Below, piece by piece: positions 8,547 through 15,973 of a stretch of DNA of 64,000 nt (the stretch's first letter is position 1; each line of letters starts with the position of its first letter). The stretch comes from Gammaproteobacteria bacterium. Its GTDB lineage: Bacteria > Pseudomonadota > Gammaproteobacteria > Pseudomonadales > Pseudohongiellaceae. The notes under the pieces are model-generated. The model was not told the origin of the DNA. It ran no database searches and saw only the letters and a program-made list of their open reading frames with translations. Both the position numbers and the translations under genes were made by a program. Location of the stretch: positions 54,935 through 118,934 of the forward strand of contig JAQWMX010000022.1 of the NCBI GenBank assembly GCA_029246545.1, given 5' to 3'.

Positions 8547-9761
8547 TTAATCAGGCTTTATGGATTTTTTCTTAGCCGAAGCATGTCGAGCGCTTAATTC
8601 AACATCAATATATCGATCTGTAATAGCGCTGGAACCATGACCTGCATCATCGCGCACATGTTCACGCGGTCTGTGTTTTACATCTTCAGAAATACCGGTA
8701 TGGCGCAACCAATGCACTGTTGCCGCAGAGAGCTGTGTGGCTTCTTCAGTAAAGCCATCTTCCTGCATTTTGTTTTGCGCTCCATCAAAACACTGCTGAA
8801 CAATTCCACGAATTTGCCTGGTGCTGGTAATACCACCTTGACCTCGAGTCTTGTGTATCAATGGAATAGATTCTCCAGGCATGGGCAGGGGGCTTAAACT
8901 ACGCGATTCTCGAAAACGCTTTAGGGCCTTGAGCATAGCGTCACTAACTGAAATCTGGCGTTCTTTATTACCTTTGCCGACCGTTCTGAACCACCAATTA
9001 CCGTCTAAATCACGCTCGAAATCACCCATAGTCGGGCTCCAGCGTTCAGTCTCAACCAGCTCAGATATGCGTAAATACATGGCAAATAAAGACTGCATGA
9101 TAAATAAGGTTCTCTCATGCTGTTTTGGGTCGGTATTAGCTAGCTTTTCTGCTGTTTCTAGCACATACGACCACTGTAGCTCAGATAAACGTCTTATTGG
9201 CTTTTGAGTTTGCGTTTTACGCAAGAACTTACTTTTCTGACGAATCTGCGCTACCGGATTCATATCTGTATATTCTTCTTGAATAAGGTAGTTAAAGAAG
9301 CTGCTGAGTACACCAAAAATAGCCTGTACGGCGCTTTGAGACAATGAATAGGGTTGCTCTGGCTTATTAAGCACGTAGGGGCGCCATTCTGGATTCAACA
9401 CCCGAGCGCCCTGTTTTTCTATAAATCTGGCAACATTTTTATCTCCAAGCCATATTTTTGGTGGTTTGTGTGCAAATTCGACATAAGCTTCAATATCTTC
9501 TCGTCGGTTATCTTTAAGTGATTTTCCAGCTATTAACCAACTCCAGTGCATGAAATGTTCTATTTCACGCCTGTATGTAGAAAAAGTATCAGGTGAGCCT
9601 CGATATGAGTATAGAAACTCACTGGCATGTTGGTAATCATCAATAGCATTGGCAGGTTCATCTTCTAATAAATGATTAACGGATTTAACTGGGTGCCTAT
9701 ATGGATTAGGCATCTCTGCAAGGGTATCGAAGAACGGAACAGGTGTCTTTTTTATCGACAT
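8547..9761 (-). CDS. Tyrosine recombinase / site-specific integrase
   Basis: The 404-residue protein has an N-terminal SAM-like core-binding domain (~40-165) and a C-terminal catalytic domain with the complete tyrosine-recombinase set: R231 in LRISELVE, K263 in VGKGNKER, H350-x2-R353 in HWLRHTG, H375 in GHGSSAITDRY and nucleophile Y384. An intact active site argues that it is functional. No prophage, integrative-element or transposon genes surround it, and its neighbours are housekeeping genes. It is longer than XerC/XerD (about 300 residues), so a chromosome-dimer role is unlikely. A perfect inverted repeat lies 84 bp upstream of its start (9845-9872). Natural substrate unknown. Confidence 0.88.
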   Translation of the reverse strand: MSIKKTPVPFFDTLAEMPNPYRHPVKSVNHLLEDEPANAIDDYQHASEFLYSYRGSPDTFSTYRREIEHFMHWSWLIAGKSLKDNRREDIEAYVEFAHKPPKIWLGDKNVARFIEKQGARVLNPEWRPYVLNKPEQPYSLSQSAVQAIFGVLSSFFNYLIQEEYTDMNPVAQIRQKSKFLRKTQTQKPIRRLSELQWSYVLETAEKLANTDPKQHERTLFIMQSLFAMYLRISELVETERWSPTMGDFERDLDGNWWFRTVGKGNKERQISVSDAMLKALKRFRESRSLSPLPMPGESIPLIHKTRGQGGITSTRQIRGIVQQCFDGAQNKMQEDGFTEEATQLSAATVHWLRHTGISEDVKHRPREHVRDDAGHGSSAITDRYIDVELSARHASAKKKSIKPD

Positions 9762-9844
9762 TAACTAAACCTTCTAACTATCTGTTTATTATAAGTATAT
9801 TACATTAAAGCAAGGCAGACCCCGTACCTAATACCTATCTCTTA

Positions 9845-9872
9845 ATTTCCGGTAATAAAGATTACCGGAAAT
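9845..9872. repeat. Perfect 12-bp inverted repeat upstream of the recombinase gene
   Basis: ATTTCCGGTAAT at 9845-9856 and its exact reverse complement at 9861-9872 are separated by 4 bp. The same symmetry can be read as 10-bp arms around an 8-bp spacer or 11-bp arms around 6 bp, the geometry of tyrosine-recombinase core sites. It lies in the presumed promoter region of the integrase. Alternatives are an operator or a transcription hairpin; there is no T-tract on either side. Confidence 0.5.
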
Positions 9873-9983
9873 AAGGAATGATACAAAGATACCCTACTAA
9901 TGTAAATACTATAAATTACTTAAATGAAGGTTTTATAATTCACATGAAAAACAATGAAATGTATGCAAGCAACACCCTACTAG

Positions 9984-10205
9984 CTAAATAGATCCAATTT
10001 CCTGTATTAGCTGCCCAGCATCCGGAAAAGAACTTGTCGTATATTTTGAATAAATAAGTCTACCGTCTACAACGACATCAAAAATCCCTCGACCCTCAGG
10101 AATGAGCGTTACTTGTACATCTAGTTTGTCTTTAATTATAGCCGCCAAACTAACAGCTTTAGGTTCATAATTTCACTGCGTTCAATATGTGATCGATATT
10201 TTCAT
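9984..10205 (-). CDS. Rdx-family (SelW/SelT/SelH-like) candidate selenoprotein with a UxxU motif; two in-frame TGA codons
   Basis: Read from ATG 10205 to TAG 9984, with TGA taken as selenocysteine, this gives a complete 73-residue thioredoxin-fold Rdx protein. It begins MKISITYUTQUNYEPKA, continues with VTLIPEGRGIFDVVVDGRL near residue 32 and ends with IYSKYTTSSFPDAGQ and a short helix. TGA occurs only at codons 8 (10184-10182) and 11 (10175-10173), exactly the CxxC/CxxU redox positions of the family. The rest of the frame is intact and the length is typical. A candidate bSECIS hairpin lies 19 nt after the second TGA. The start is 55 bp behind the gor stop on the same strand, suggesting co-transcription with glutathione reductase. 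Family knowledge: bacterial Rdx proteins with CxxU are known selenoproteins; a UxxU version is not one I know. The alternative is a pseudogene with two Cys-to-TGA changes. Confidence 0.78.
10140..10158 (-). promoter_or_regulatory. Candidate bacterial SECIS element inside the Rdx gene
   Basis: On the minus strand AGCTG (10158-10154) pairs with CGGCT (10144-10140), one pair being G-U, around a 9-nt loop. The loop begins 19 nt after the second TGA and 28 nt after the first, inside the ~16-37 nt spacing reported for bSECIS. If the closing G-C pair opens, the loop starts with G, as the bSECIS pattern requires. It was found by eye; no folding was run. Confidence 0.5.
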
Positions 10206-10260
10206 TTTTAGCTTACCGCTAGATACCTTGGTTTAATGTAATTTAGCCGATTTTCTGGAC

Positions 10261-11607
10261 TTAGGCGCGCTTATCTCTCATTGTCACGAACTCTTCAGCA
10301 GACGTTGGGTGTATGCCGATCGTGCTATCCAATTGCTGTTTGGTTAAACCACATTTCATTGCTGCTGCAAAACCTTGGATGATTTCTCCCGCATCGGAGC
10401 CCATCATGTGCATTCCAAGAACCTGATCTGACTCTTGATTAACTATAATTTTCATATAAGTGCGCTCTTCTCTACCGGATACTGTGTGTTTCAAGTGCTT
10501 AAAGTCACTTTCATAAACATCTATCTGCTTAACTTCCGAGATAGCTGCTTCCTCAGATAGGCCTACGGTTGCCAAATTTGGGTGTGAAAAAACTGCTGTA
10601 GCTATATTGCTGTAATCTAAAGTGCTTGGTTTATCAGAAAACAGAGTCCTTGCTAAATTCATACCTTCAGCAAGCGCTACTGGCGTTAAAGCTAAACGGC
10701 CTATAACATCACCCAAGGCGTAAATAGAAGGCTCAGAGGTCTGGAAATTTTCATCTATTTCGATAAAACCACCTGAATTAACTGTTACGTCAGTATTCTC
10801 AAGTCCTAAATTATCTGTACGCGGCTTACGACCTGTTGCGTATAAAACACAATCATAGGAAATTTCAGAACCATCGCCAAATTTAACTAGACGTTTGCTA
10901 GAGCTATCCTCTGTAATTTCAACAATATCAGAGCTTAAAAGGACATTTACATGGCGCTCCAACTCAGTAGTGAATCTTTCACTCAAATCTTTATCAAAAC
11001 CTCTAAGTAATAATTCACGCCGATAAGACAGAGTCGTTTTTGCACCGAGACCGGCAAATACACCCGCAAACTCAACTGCAATATAACCTCCCCCTACAAT
11101 TAGTATAGATTCTGGAAAGCTGTCCAGGTCAAATACTTCATTCGAAGTAATGGCATATTCACTACCTTTAAAATCAGGCACATAAGGCCAGCCACCCGTT
11201 GCTATTAAAATTTTATCAGCCCGATAACGCGTGCCATCAATTTCTACAGTATTTGCGTCGACTAATTGCGCGTGACCTATTAAAATTTCTACGCCTGCAT
11301 TTGTGAGAATGTTCTCATAGATAGAATTCAAACGGCTAATTTCGGTTGATTTATTATCTCTAAGTGTATTCCAGTCAAAAGTTGTTTCCCCAACAGACCA
11401 GCCATATTCCCTGCTATCTTCAAAGTCATAATTAAAATGACTGGCATAGGTATATAGTTTTTTAGGTACACAGCCAACATTGACACAGGTGCCTCCTAGG
11501 TAATGATCTTCAACTATAGCTACTTTGGCGCCAAAACTAGCAGCCATCCGAGCTGATCGAACCCCGCCAGAACCTGCACCAATTACGAAAAAATCAAACT
11601 TTTGCAT
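10261..11607 (-). CDS. gor: Glutathione-disulfide reductase
   Basis: This NADPH-dependent flavoprotein regenerates glutathione from its disulfide in the cytoplasm. Of 448 residues, IGAGSGGVRSARMAA near residue 9 is the FAD dinucleotide fold and C41-VNVG-C46 the redox disulfide. ILIVGGGYIAVEFAGVFAGL near residue 168 starts the NADPH-binding fold, followed by the YRRELLLRGFD arginines expected for NADPH over NADH. HPTSAEEF at the C-terminus supplies the catalytic His-Glu pair. The length matches E. coli Gor (450). AGGAG lies about 12 nt before the ATG. The Rdx-like selenoprotein gene follows on the same strand, and gamma-glutamyltransferase is nearby on the other strand. Confidence 0.95.
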   Translation of the reverse strand: MQKFDFFVIGAGSGGVRSARMAASFGAKVAIVEDHYLGGTCVNVGCVPKKLYTYASHFNYDFEDSREYGWSVGETTFDWNTLRDNKSTEISRLNSIYENILTNAGVEILIGHAQLVDANTVEIDGTRYRADKILIATGGWPYVPDFKGSEYAITSNEVFDLDSFPESILIVGGGYIAVEFAGVFAGLGAKTTLSYRRELLLRGFDKDLSERFTTELERHVNVLLSSDIVEITEDSSSKRLVKFGDGSEISYDCVLYATGRKPRTDNLGLENTDVTVNSGGFIEIDENFQTSEPSIYALGDVIGRLALTPVALAEGMNLARTLFSDKPSTLDYSNIATAVFSHPNLATVGLSEEAAISEVKQIDVYESDFKHLKHTVSGREERTYMKIIVNQESDQVLGMHMMGSDAGEIIQGFAAAMKCGLTKQQLDSTIGIHPTSAEEFVTMRDKRA

Positions 11608-11760
11608 AAACTGCCATACTCCTGATAATGCTAATAATGAAAAAAACTTATTTAAGTCTTAATTTAACAAAAACATACCCTCTTTAGACTTAAAACGTTA
11701 TTATTGTTACAAATTAAATAAAAATACCATTTGATCAGAATAAGATGAGGAACACACTAA

Positions 11761-12078
11761 GTGACTGACTCTAGCAAAAGTAGCCCCGCTCTGGTCGAGA
11801 AGTTTGTTATTCGATTACCTAATGGTCTACGCGAGTAAATTAAAACGCTTTCTGAACAGAGCCGAAGGTGCATGAATTCAGAAATTATTATGGTTCTAGA
11901 AAAGCATATTCAGCAATTTAGTCAAGAAGATATACTAGACTTTAGTGCTGAAGATCTTCTTCAGAAAGTTCGAGAAGAAGAACACATTGATGCGCCACTT
12001 ACAGATAAAGTTTTGCAAGAACGTTTAGAAGCTTTACCTGCTGAGAAAAAAGAAGCCTTACTCGAATTACTAGGCTAA
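11761..12078 (+). pseudogene. Arc-type ribbon-helix-helix DNA-binding protein interrupted by in-frame TAA
   Basis: From GTG 11761, which has GAGG about 10 nt upstream, one frame encodes a 105-codon Arc-like regulator. FVIRLPNGLRE is the beta strand plus helix start and CMNSEIIMVLEKHI the second helix (compare RSMNSEI in Arc relatives), followed by an acidic helical tail. Codon 26, at 11836-11838, is TAA where the family has a hydrophilic residue such as Gln; CAA to TAA is a single change. The frame is otherwise intact. Re-initiation at ATG 11872 would give a 68-residue protein lacking the DNA-contacting strand. It may be a recent nonsense mutation, a sequencing error, or a truncated functional product. 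It is divergent from gor. Confidence 0.7.
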
Positions 12079-12187
12079 TTGCCGCTTCAATATTAAATTT
12101 GTTCGTGCCTTCTCCCCCACTAGTAATTAAGCGTACTAAGTACTCATTGCCTTTTATAAATAAATTCTCAACCTATACTTCGTGATT

Positions 12188-13876
12188 ATGAAACAGGCTA
12201 TATTTCAGAAACTAGTTGTACTTATGACTTTGCTTTTCCCGGCTTCATTAGTGCTGGCTGAGTTTCAACGTGGTGAACATGGCATGGTCAGCTCACGTTC
12301 AGACATAGCTTCGGAAGTTGGTAAGAACATATTAGAGCAAGGTGGTAATGCTGTTGATGCAGCAGTTGCTGTTGGTTTTGCTCTAGCAGTTGCCTATCCG
12401 GCTGCTGGCAATATTGGCGGCGGCGGTTTTATGGTTCTTAGAACAGCTAATGGTGAGGTCTACACACAAGATGCCCGAGAGAAGGCACCATTGTCTTCGA
12501 ATCGAGATATGTTCCTAGATACTAATGGAGAATTTGATCGCCAGCTTTCACGAAATAGTTTACTAGCGTCTGGGGTACCAGGATCAGTAGCCGGCCTATT
12601 AGATGCGCTAGAGCGTTTTGGCACGATGAGTAGAGAACAAGTTATAGCGCCAGCCATCCTCTTAGCAGAAGAAGGCGTTGTGCTAAATGAAGATTTAGCC
12701 AACCAATTTCAACGCAATATAAGCGCATTCGAACAATACCCAGCAAGCATAGAAAAATTTAGTAATAACGGCATTGCTTATAAAGCTGGTGACCTTTGGC
12801 AACAATTAGCTTTAGCAGAAACCCTAAAACTTATTTCAGCTAACGGCAGAGATGGATTTTATAAGGGCCCAGTAGCAGACATGTTAGTTGCCACTATGCA
12901 GGCCAATGAAGGCTTAATAACACACGAAGATCTTGAGAATTACGAGCCAGTCTGGCGCGAACCAATTCATGGCACATACAGAGGGTACGATATTTGGTCT
13001 ATGCCAGCGCCATCATCAGGGGGTGTCATGTTAGTACAAATGTTAAATATGCTGGAACCCTATAATCTCGAAGAATATGGTTTAGGCTCTGCTGAAACTG
13101 TGCATCTTATGGTTGAGGCTGAACGTCGTGCCTATGCAGATCGAGCTGAGCATCTTGGCGACCCTGATTTTTATGATGTGCCTAGTACCATGCTCACATC
13201 TAAGCAGTATGCCCAACTGCGTTTTACTAATTTTGATCCAGCTTTGGCAAGCCTGAGTGATGATATTGGTGCTGGCAGTTGGCCACAAGAAAGCACACAA
13301 ACAACACATTATTCCATCATAGATGCAGAAGGTAATACAGTTGCAGTAACAACTACCTTAAATGCTTCTTATGGCAATAAATTTGTCGTTCCTGGCGCAG
13401 GCTTCCTGTTAAACAACGAAATGGATGACTTTTCTAGCAAGCCCAATACCGCAAACGGCTTTGGCCTTTTAGGAGGCGTAGCAAATAAAATTCAGCCTTC
13501 TAAACGTATGCTTAGTTCGATGAGCCCTACCATAATCACTCAAGGCGATGCGGTGTTTTTAGTTACCGGTTCGCCAGGTGGTTCAACAATAATAACCACC
13601 GTCCTCCAAGTTGTCGTCAACGCTATTGACCACAATTTAAATATAGAAAATGCAGTAAGTAGTCCTCGTTTTCACCACCAGTGGCAACCAAATATCATTC
13701 GCTATGAAACTGACGCTATAACTGATCAAGCACTCATAAGATTAAGAGCTATGGGGCACCAGGGTTTATCCATATCTAGATTTTCTTTAGGTGATGCGAA
13801 TTCGATCATGATGATAAATGGCCGCTTAGAAGGTGTTTCTGACCCCAGAAATGTAGGTGGAACAGCCGGATTCTAA
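12188..13876 (+). CDS. ggt: Gamma-glutamyltransferase precursor
   Basis: This periplasmic N-terminal-nucleophile hydrolase cleaves gamma-glutamyl bonds of glutathione and transfers the glutamyl group. The signal peptide is clear (MKQAIFQKLVVLM... ending LVLAE). GGNAVDAAVAVGFALAV near residue 50 and GGGGFMV near residue 79 are conserved in the large subunit. The autoprocessing threonine is in TTHYSIID near residue 375, starting the small subunit with VTTTLNASYG and FLLNNEMDDF. The conserved GSPGGSTI is present. About 562 residues is typical. A GTG at 12182 would add two residues; ATG is preferred because MKQ gives a normal signal-peptide start. Its position beside gor fits glutathione turnover. 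Confidence 0.93.
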   Translation: MKQAIFQKLVVLMTLLFPASLVLAEFQRGEHGMVSSRSDIASEVGKNILEQGGNAVDAAVAVGFALAVAYPAAGNIGGGGFMVLRTANGEVYTQDAREKAPLSSNRDMFLDTNGEFDRQLSRNSLLASGVPGSVAGLLDALERFGTMSREQVIAPAILLAEEGVVLNEDLANQFQRNISAFEQYPASIEKFSNNGIAYKAGDLWQQLALAETLKLISANGRDGFYKGPVADMLVATMQANEGLITHEDLENYEPVWREPIHGTYRGYDIWSMPAPSSGGVMLVQMLNMLEPYNLEEYGLGSAETVHLMVEAERRAYADRAEHLGDPDFYDVPSTMLTSKQYAQLRFTNFDPALASLSDDIGAGSWPQESTQTTHYSIIDAEGNTVAVTTTLNASYGNKFVVPGAGFLLNNEMDDFSSKPNTANGFGLLGGVANKIQPSKRMLSSMSPTIITQGDAVFLVTGSPGGSTIITTVLQVVVNAIDHNLNIENAVSSPRFHHQWQPNIIRYETDAITDQALIRLRAMGHQGLSISRFSLGDANSIMMINGRLEGVSDPRNVGGTAGF

Positions 13877-13893
13877 AATCTATCTTTCTACGA

Positions 13894-14253
13894 TTAAAGC
13901 GTATGGGTAGGTTTGTTTGAATTCATGGTTCCTGCTAAGTAATTTTCTATTTTATTTTTTGCTTCACTATTTTTCTCAACAAATTGTATGCCAATTCCAG
14001 AAGGCCTATTTGCTTGAGCGTGTATCGGCGTGATCCAAGCTACTTTACCGTTCACAGGAATTTGCTTCACCTCATCAATTAAATTTAATAAGATGAAAAC
14101 TTCACCATGAATTTCATACTTCTTAGCCGTAGGAATAAATATCCCTCCATTAGTTAAAAATGGCATGTAAGAAGAATGTAAAACTGAATGTTCTTTGATG
14201 CTTATTGAAAAGACTGCATTGCCAGATTTTTTTTCTACGCCAGAATCACTCAA
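13894..14253 (-). CDS. pilZ: PilZ domain protein (type IV pilus assembly type)
   Basis: The 119-residue protein matches the stand-alone PilZ that follows holB in many gammaproteobacteria. It has the SYMPFLTNGGIFIPT segment, GEVFILLNLIDE and VNGKVAWITP, then GIGIQFV near the end. The canonical c-di-GMP motif RxxxR is not apparent in the N-terminal part, as in the Pseudomonas and Xanthomonas PilZ orphans that act in pilus biogenesis without binding c-di-GMP. It overlaps the holB stop by 4 nt, so it ends the tmk-holB-pilZ operon. It is convergent with ggt, 17 bp away. Confidence 0.85.
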   Translation of the reverse strand: MSDSGVEKKSGNAVFSISIKEHSVLHSSYMPFLTNGGIFIPTAKKYEIHGEVFILLNLIDEVKQIPVNGKVAWITPIHAQANRPSGIGIQFVEKNSEAKNKIENYLAGTMNSNKPTHTL

Positions 14254-15326
14254 ACTGTTAACGCCTCCATCTCAGTTTTCCCTGTCATCAATCTTATCCA
14301 TTGGAAGCATACTGATTCTAATAATAGCAGTGCATTTGGGTTTGCTGTACTTTGAACAGCACTTCGTGTCTGAGTAAGCACACTATTAAATTTATGTAAT
14401 GGTTTTATATGGGCAGCAGTTAAGTTCATAGCAATATCGTTTAATTCTTTTGTATTGTCATTAGTACCGGTGCCGCCCTTACCTTCTATACCTGAAATTG
14501 GATCAGAACTTACATTCGCACTTACATTTGTATTGTGTAATTGAAGGCCGCGAGAAAGCTGCTGCAAACTTACCATTAAATTATCCAGCACATCTTCTAT
14601 GGGATATTGCCCTAAGCATTTAGCTGCATCACTACAAACTATTTCCGATCTTAATAATTCTAGCAGTCTTTTTTGAATCTCTCTTCTTTCATGCTGCCTT
14701 TCTTCATCTGCAAAAATTAACGCTTGCAAGGGAGCTCCAAAAGCTAATTGCAAGCATAGTTTTGCTTGATCATTGCTCATGTGTTGCTGCAACCAGCTCA
14801 AAGCGATTTCCTCACTAGGACGAGAAATTTTAATTTTTTGGCAACGGCTACGAATAGTTGGTAACAATAAGACGGGTTGATGACTTAGCAAAAATATAAG
14901 TGTATCTGGGGCTGGTTCTTCAAGATTTTTTAATAATGCATTTGCCGCATTTATATTCATTTTATCGGCGAAATTGATAAACAAAATTTTGTATTTACCT
15001 AGTAACGGCGTATTCGCGAGGAAATTTCTGCTGTCTCGAATTTGTTCGATTTTGATTTGAGTAGCGCCTTCCTCAACAGTTATAAATTTAAAGTCGGGAT
15101 GTGTTCCAGCTGAAAGTAGATGGCAGGCCTGGCAATGACCACAAGCTGCTTGTTCTTGGTTTTGCTGACAAAATAGATACGTAGAAAAATCTCGCACTAA
15201 ACTTTCTTTACCAAGGCCTTTTTGGCCTTGAATCAAATAGGCGTGACCAATTTGCTGTGTACTTTCTAGCTCTGCTAATTTATCAAAATTATCTTGAAGC
15301 CAGGGTAGCGACTTGAATTCGCTCAT
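14250..15326 (-). CDS. holB: DNA polymerase III delta' subunit
   Basis: A clamp-loader subunit of the replicative polymerase. The 358 residues carry HAYLIQGQKGLGKESL near residue 28 (the P-loop-like region, degenerate in delta'), a four-cysteine zinc module (CQQNQEQAACGHCQAC near residue 53), and the INAANALLKNLEEP and LLPTIRSRCQ segments characteristic of clamp-loader AAA proteins. The C-terminal third is the collar domain, here with an unusual Ser/Gly/Asn-rich insert near residues 265-290. It overlaps tmk by 4 nt upstream and pilZ by 4 nt downstream, a conserved arrangement. Confidence 0.93.
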   Translation of the reverse strand: MSEFKSLPWLQDNFDKLAELESTQQIGHAYLIQGQKGLGKESLVRDFSTYLFCQQNQEQAACGHCQACHLLSAGTHPDFKFITVEEGATQIKIEQIRDSRNFLANTPLLGKYKILFINFADKMNINAANALLKNLEEPAPDTLIFLLSHQPVLLLPTIRSRCQKIKISRPSEEIALSWLQQHMSNDQAKLCLQLAFGAPLQALIFADEERQHERREIQKRLLELLRSEIVCSDAAKCLGQYPIEDVLDNLMVSLQQLSRGLQLHNTNVSANVSSDPISGIEGKGGTGTNDNTKELNDIAMNLTAAHIKPLHKFNSVLTQTRSAVQSTANPNALLLLESVCFQWIRLMTGKTEMEALTV

Positions 15327-15973
15327 AGTTCGAAGCCTAAGCGTTGAGATACAACTTCTTTAATTGAGGCTTGAACCCTATCTATAGATTGACTGGCATC
15401 TATTAAAGAATGAGTCTGCTCAGAATCTTTAACTATTTGTAGAAAGCCTTCACGCACTCTTTGTTGATATTGCAAACCCTTTTGTTCGAATCTATCTTCA
15501 CTATCACCACGTTGTTCAGCCCGCTGTAATGATAATGTTGGGTCAATATCCAAAACTAAAGTTAGTAAAGGTTTAAATTGCCCAACAACGATTTCATGAA
15601 CTTGTTCTACTAATTCCAATCCAAGCCCTCCGGCAACGCCTTGGAATGCCCTCGATGAATCTGCAAAACGATCTGATATAACCCATGTGCCTTGCTCTAA
15701 ATTTGGGAAAATTGTTTCTTGTAAATGAGAGCGTCGCGCAGCATAAATTAACAACAACTCGCTTATAGAATCCCAACGTTCTGTGTCACCCTCCACAATC
15801 AATTTTCTAATTGCTTCTGCAGATACAGAACCACCAGGCTCTCTGGTTAAAATTACTGGATAACCTGCTGCTAACATTGCTTTATGCAAGGCTCGACTCT
15901 GCACACCCTTACCTGCACCATCGACACCCTCAAAAACAATTAAACCAGCAGCTTGCTTATTAGCCTTTATCAT
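15323..15973 (-). CDS. tmk: Thymidylate kinase
   Basis: It phosphorylates dTMP to dTDP for DNA synthesis. Of 216 residues, FEGVDGAGKGVQSR near residue 14 is the P-loop, TREPGGS near residue 40 the DR/E-type substrate motif, and ISDRFADSSRAFQG near residue 96 the conserved DR(Y/F) region. EQRGDSEDRFEQ near residue 152 is the LID. It overlaps mltG by a single base and holB by 4 nt, indicating coupled translation. Confidence 0.94.
   Translation of the reverse strand: MIKANKQAAGLIVFEGVDGAGKGVQSRALHKAMLAAGYPVILTREPGGSVSAEAIRKLIVEGDTERWDSISELLLIYAARRSHLQETIFPNLEQGTWVISDRFADSSRAFQGVAGGLGLELVEQVHEIVVGQFKPLLTLVLDIDPTLSLQRAEQRGDSEDRFEQKGLQYQQRVREGFLQIVKDSEQTHSLIDASQSIDRVQASIKEVVSQRLGFEL

Noticed and set aside
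9944..9991. Short + strand ORF MKNNEMYASNTLLAK
   Set aside because: Fifteen codons overlapping the end of the Rdx gene on the other strand; no supporting feature.
9984..10205. TGA as a reassigned tryptophan codon instead of selenocysteine
   Set aside because: Other genes in the window terminate normally at TGA (fbiC at 3100, the AddB-like gene at 29361, the DUF4381 gene at 44943) and use TGG for Trp, so the code is standard.
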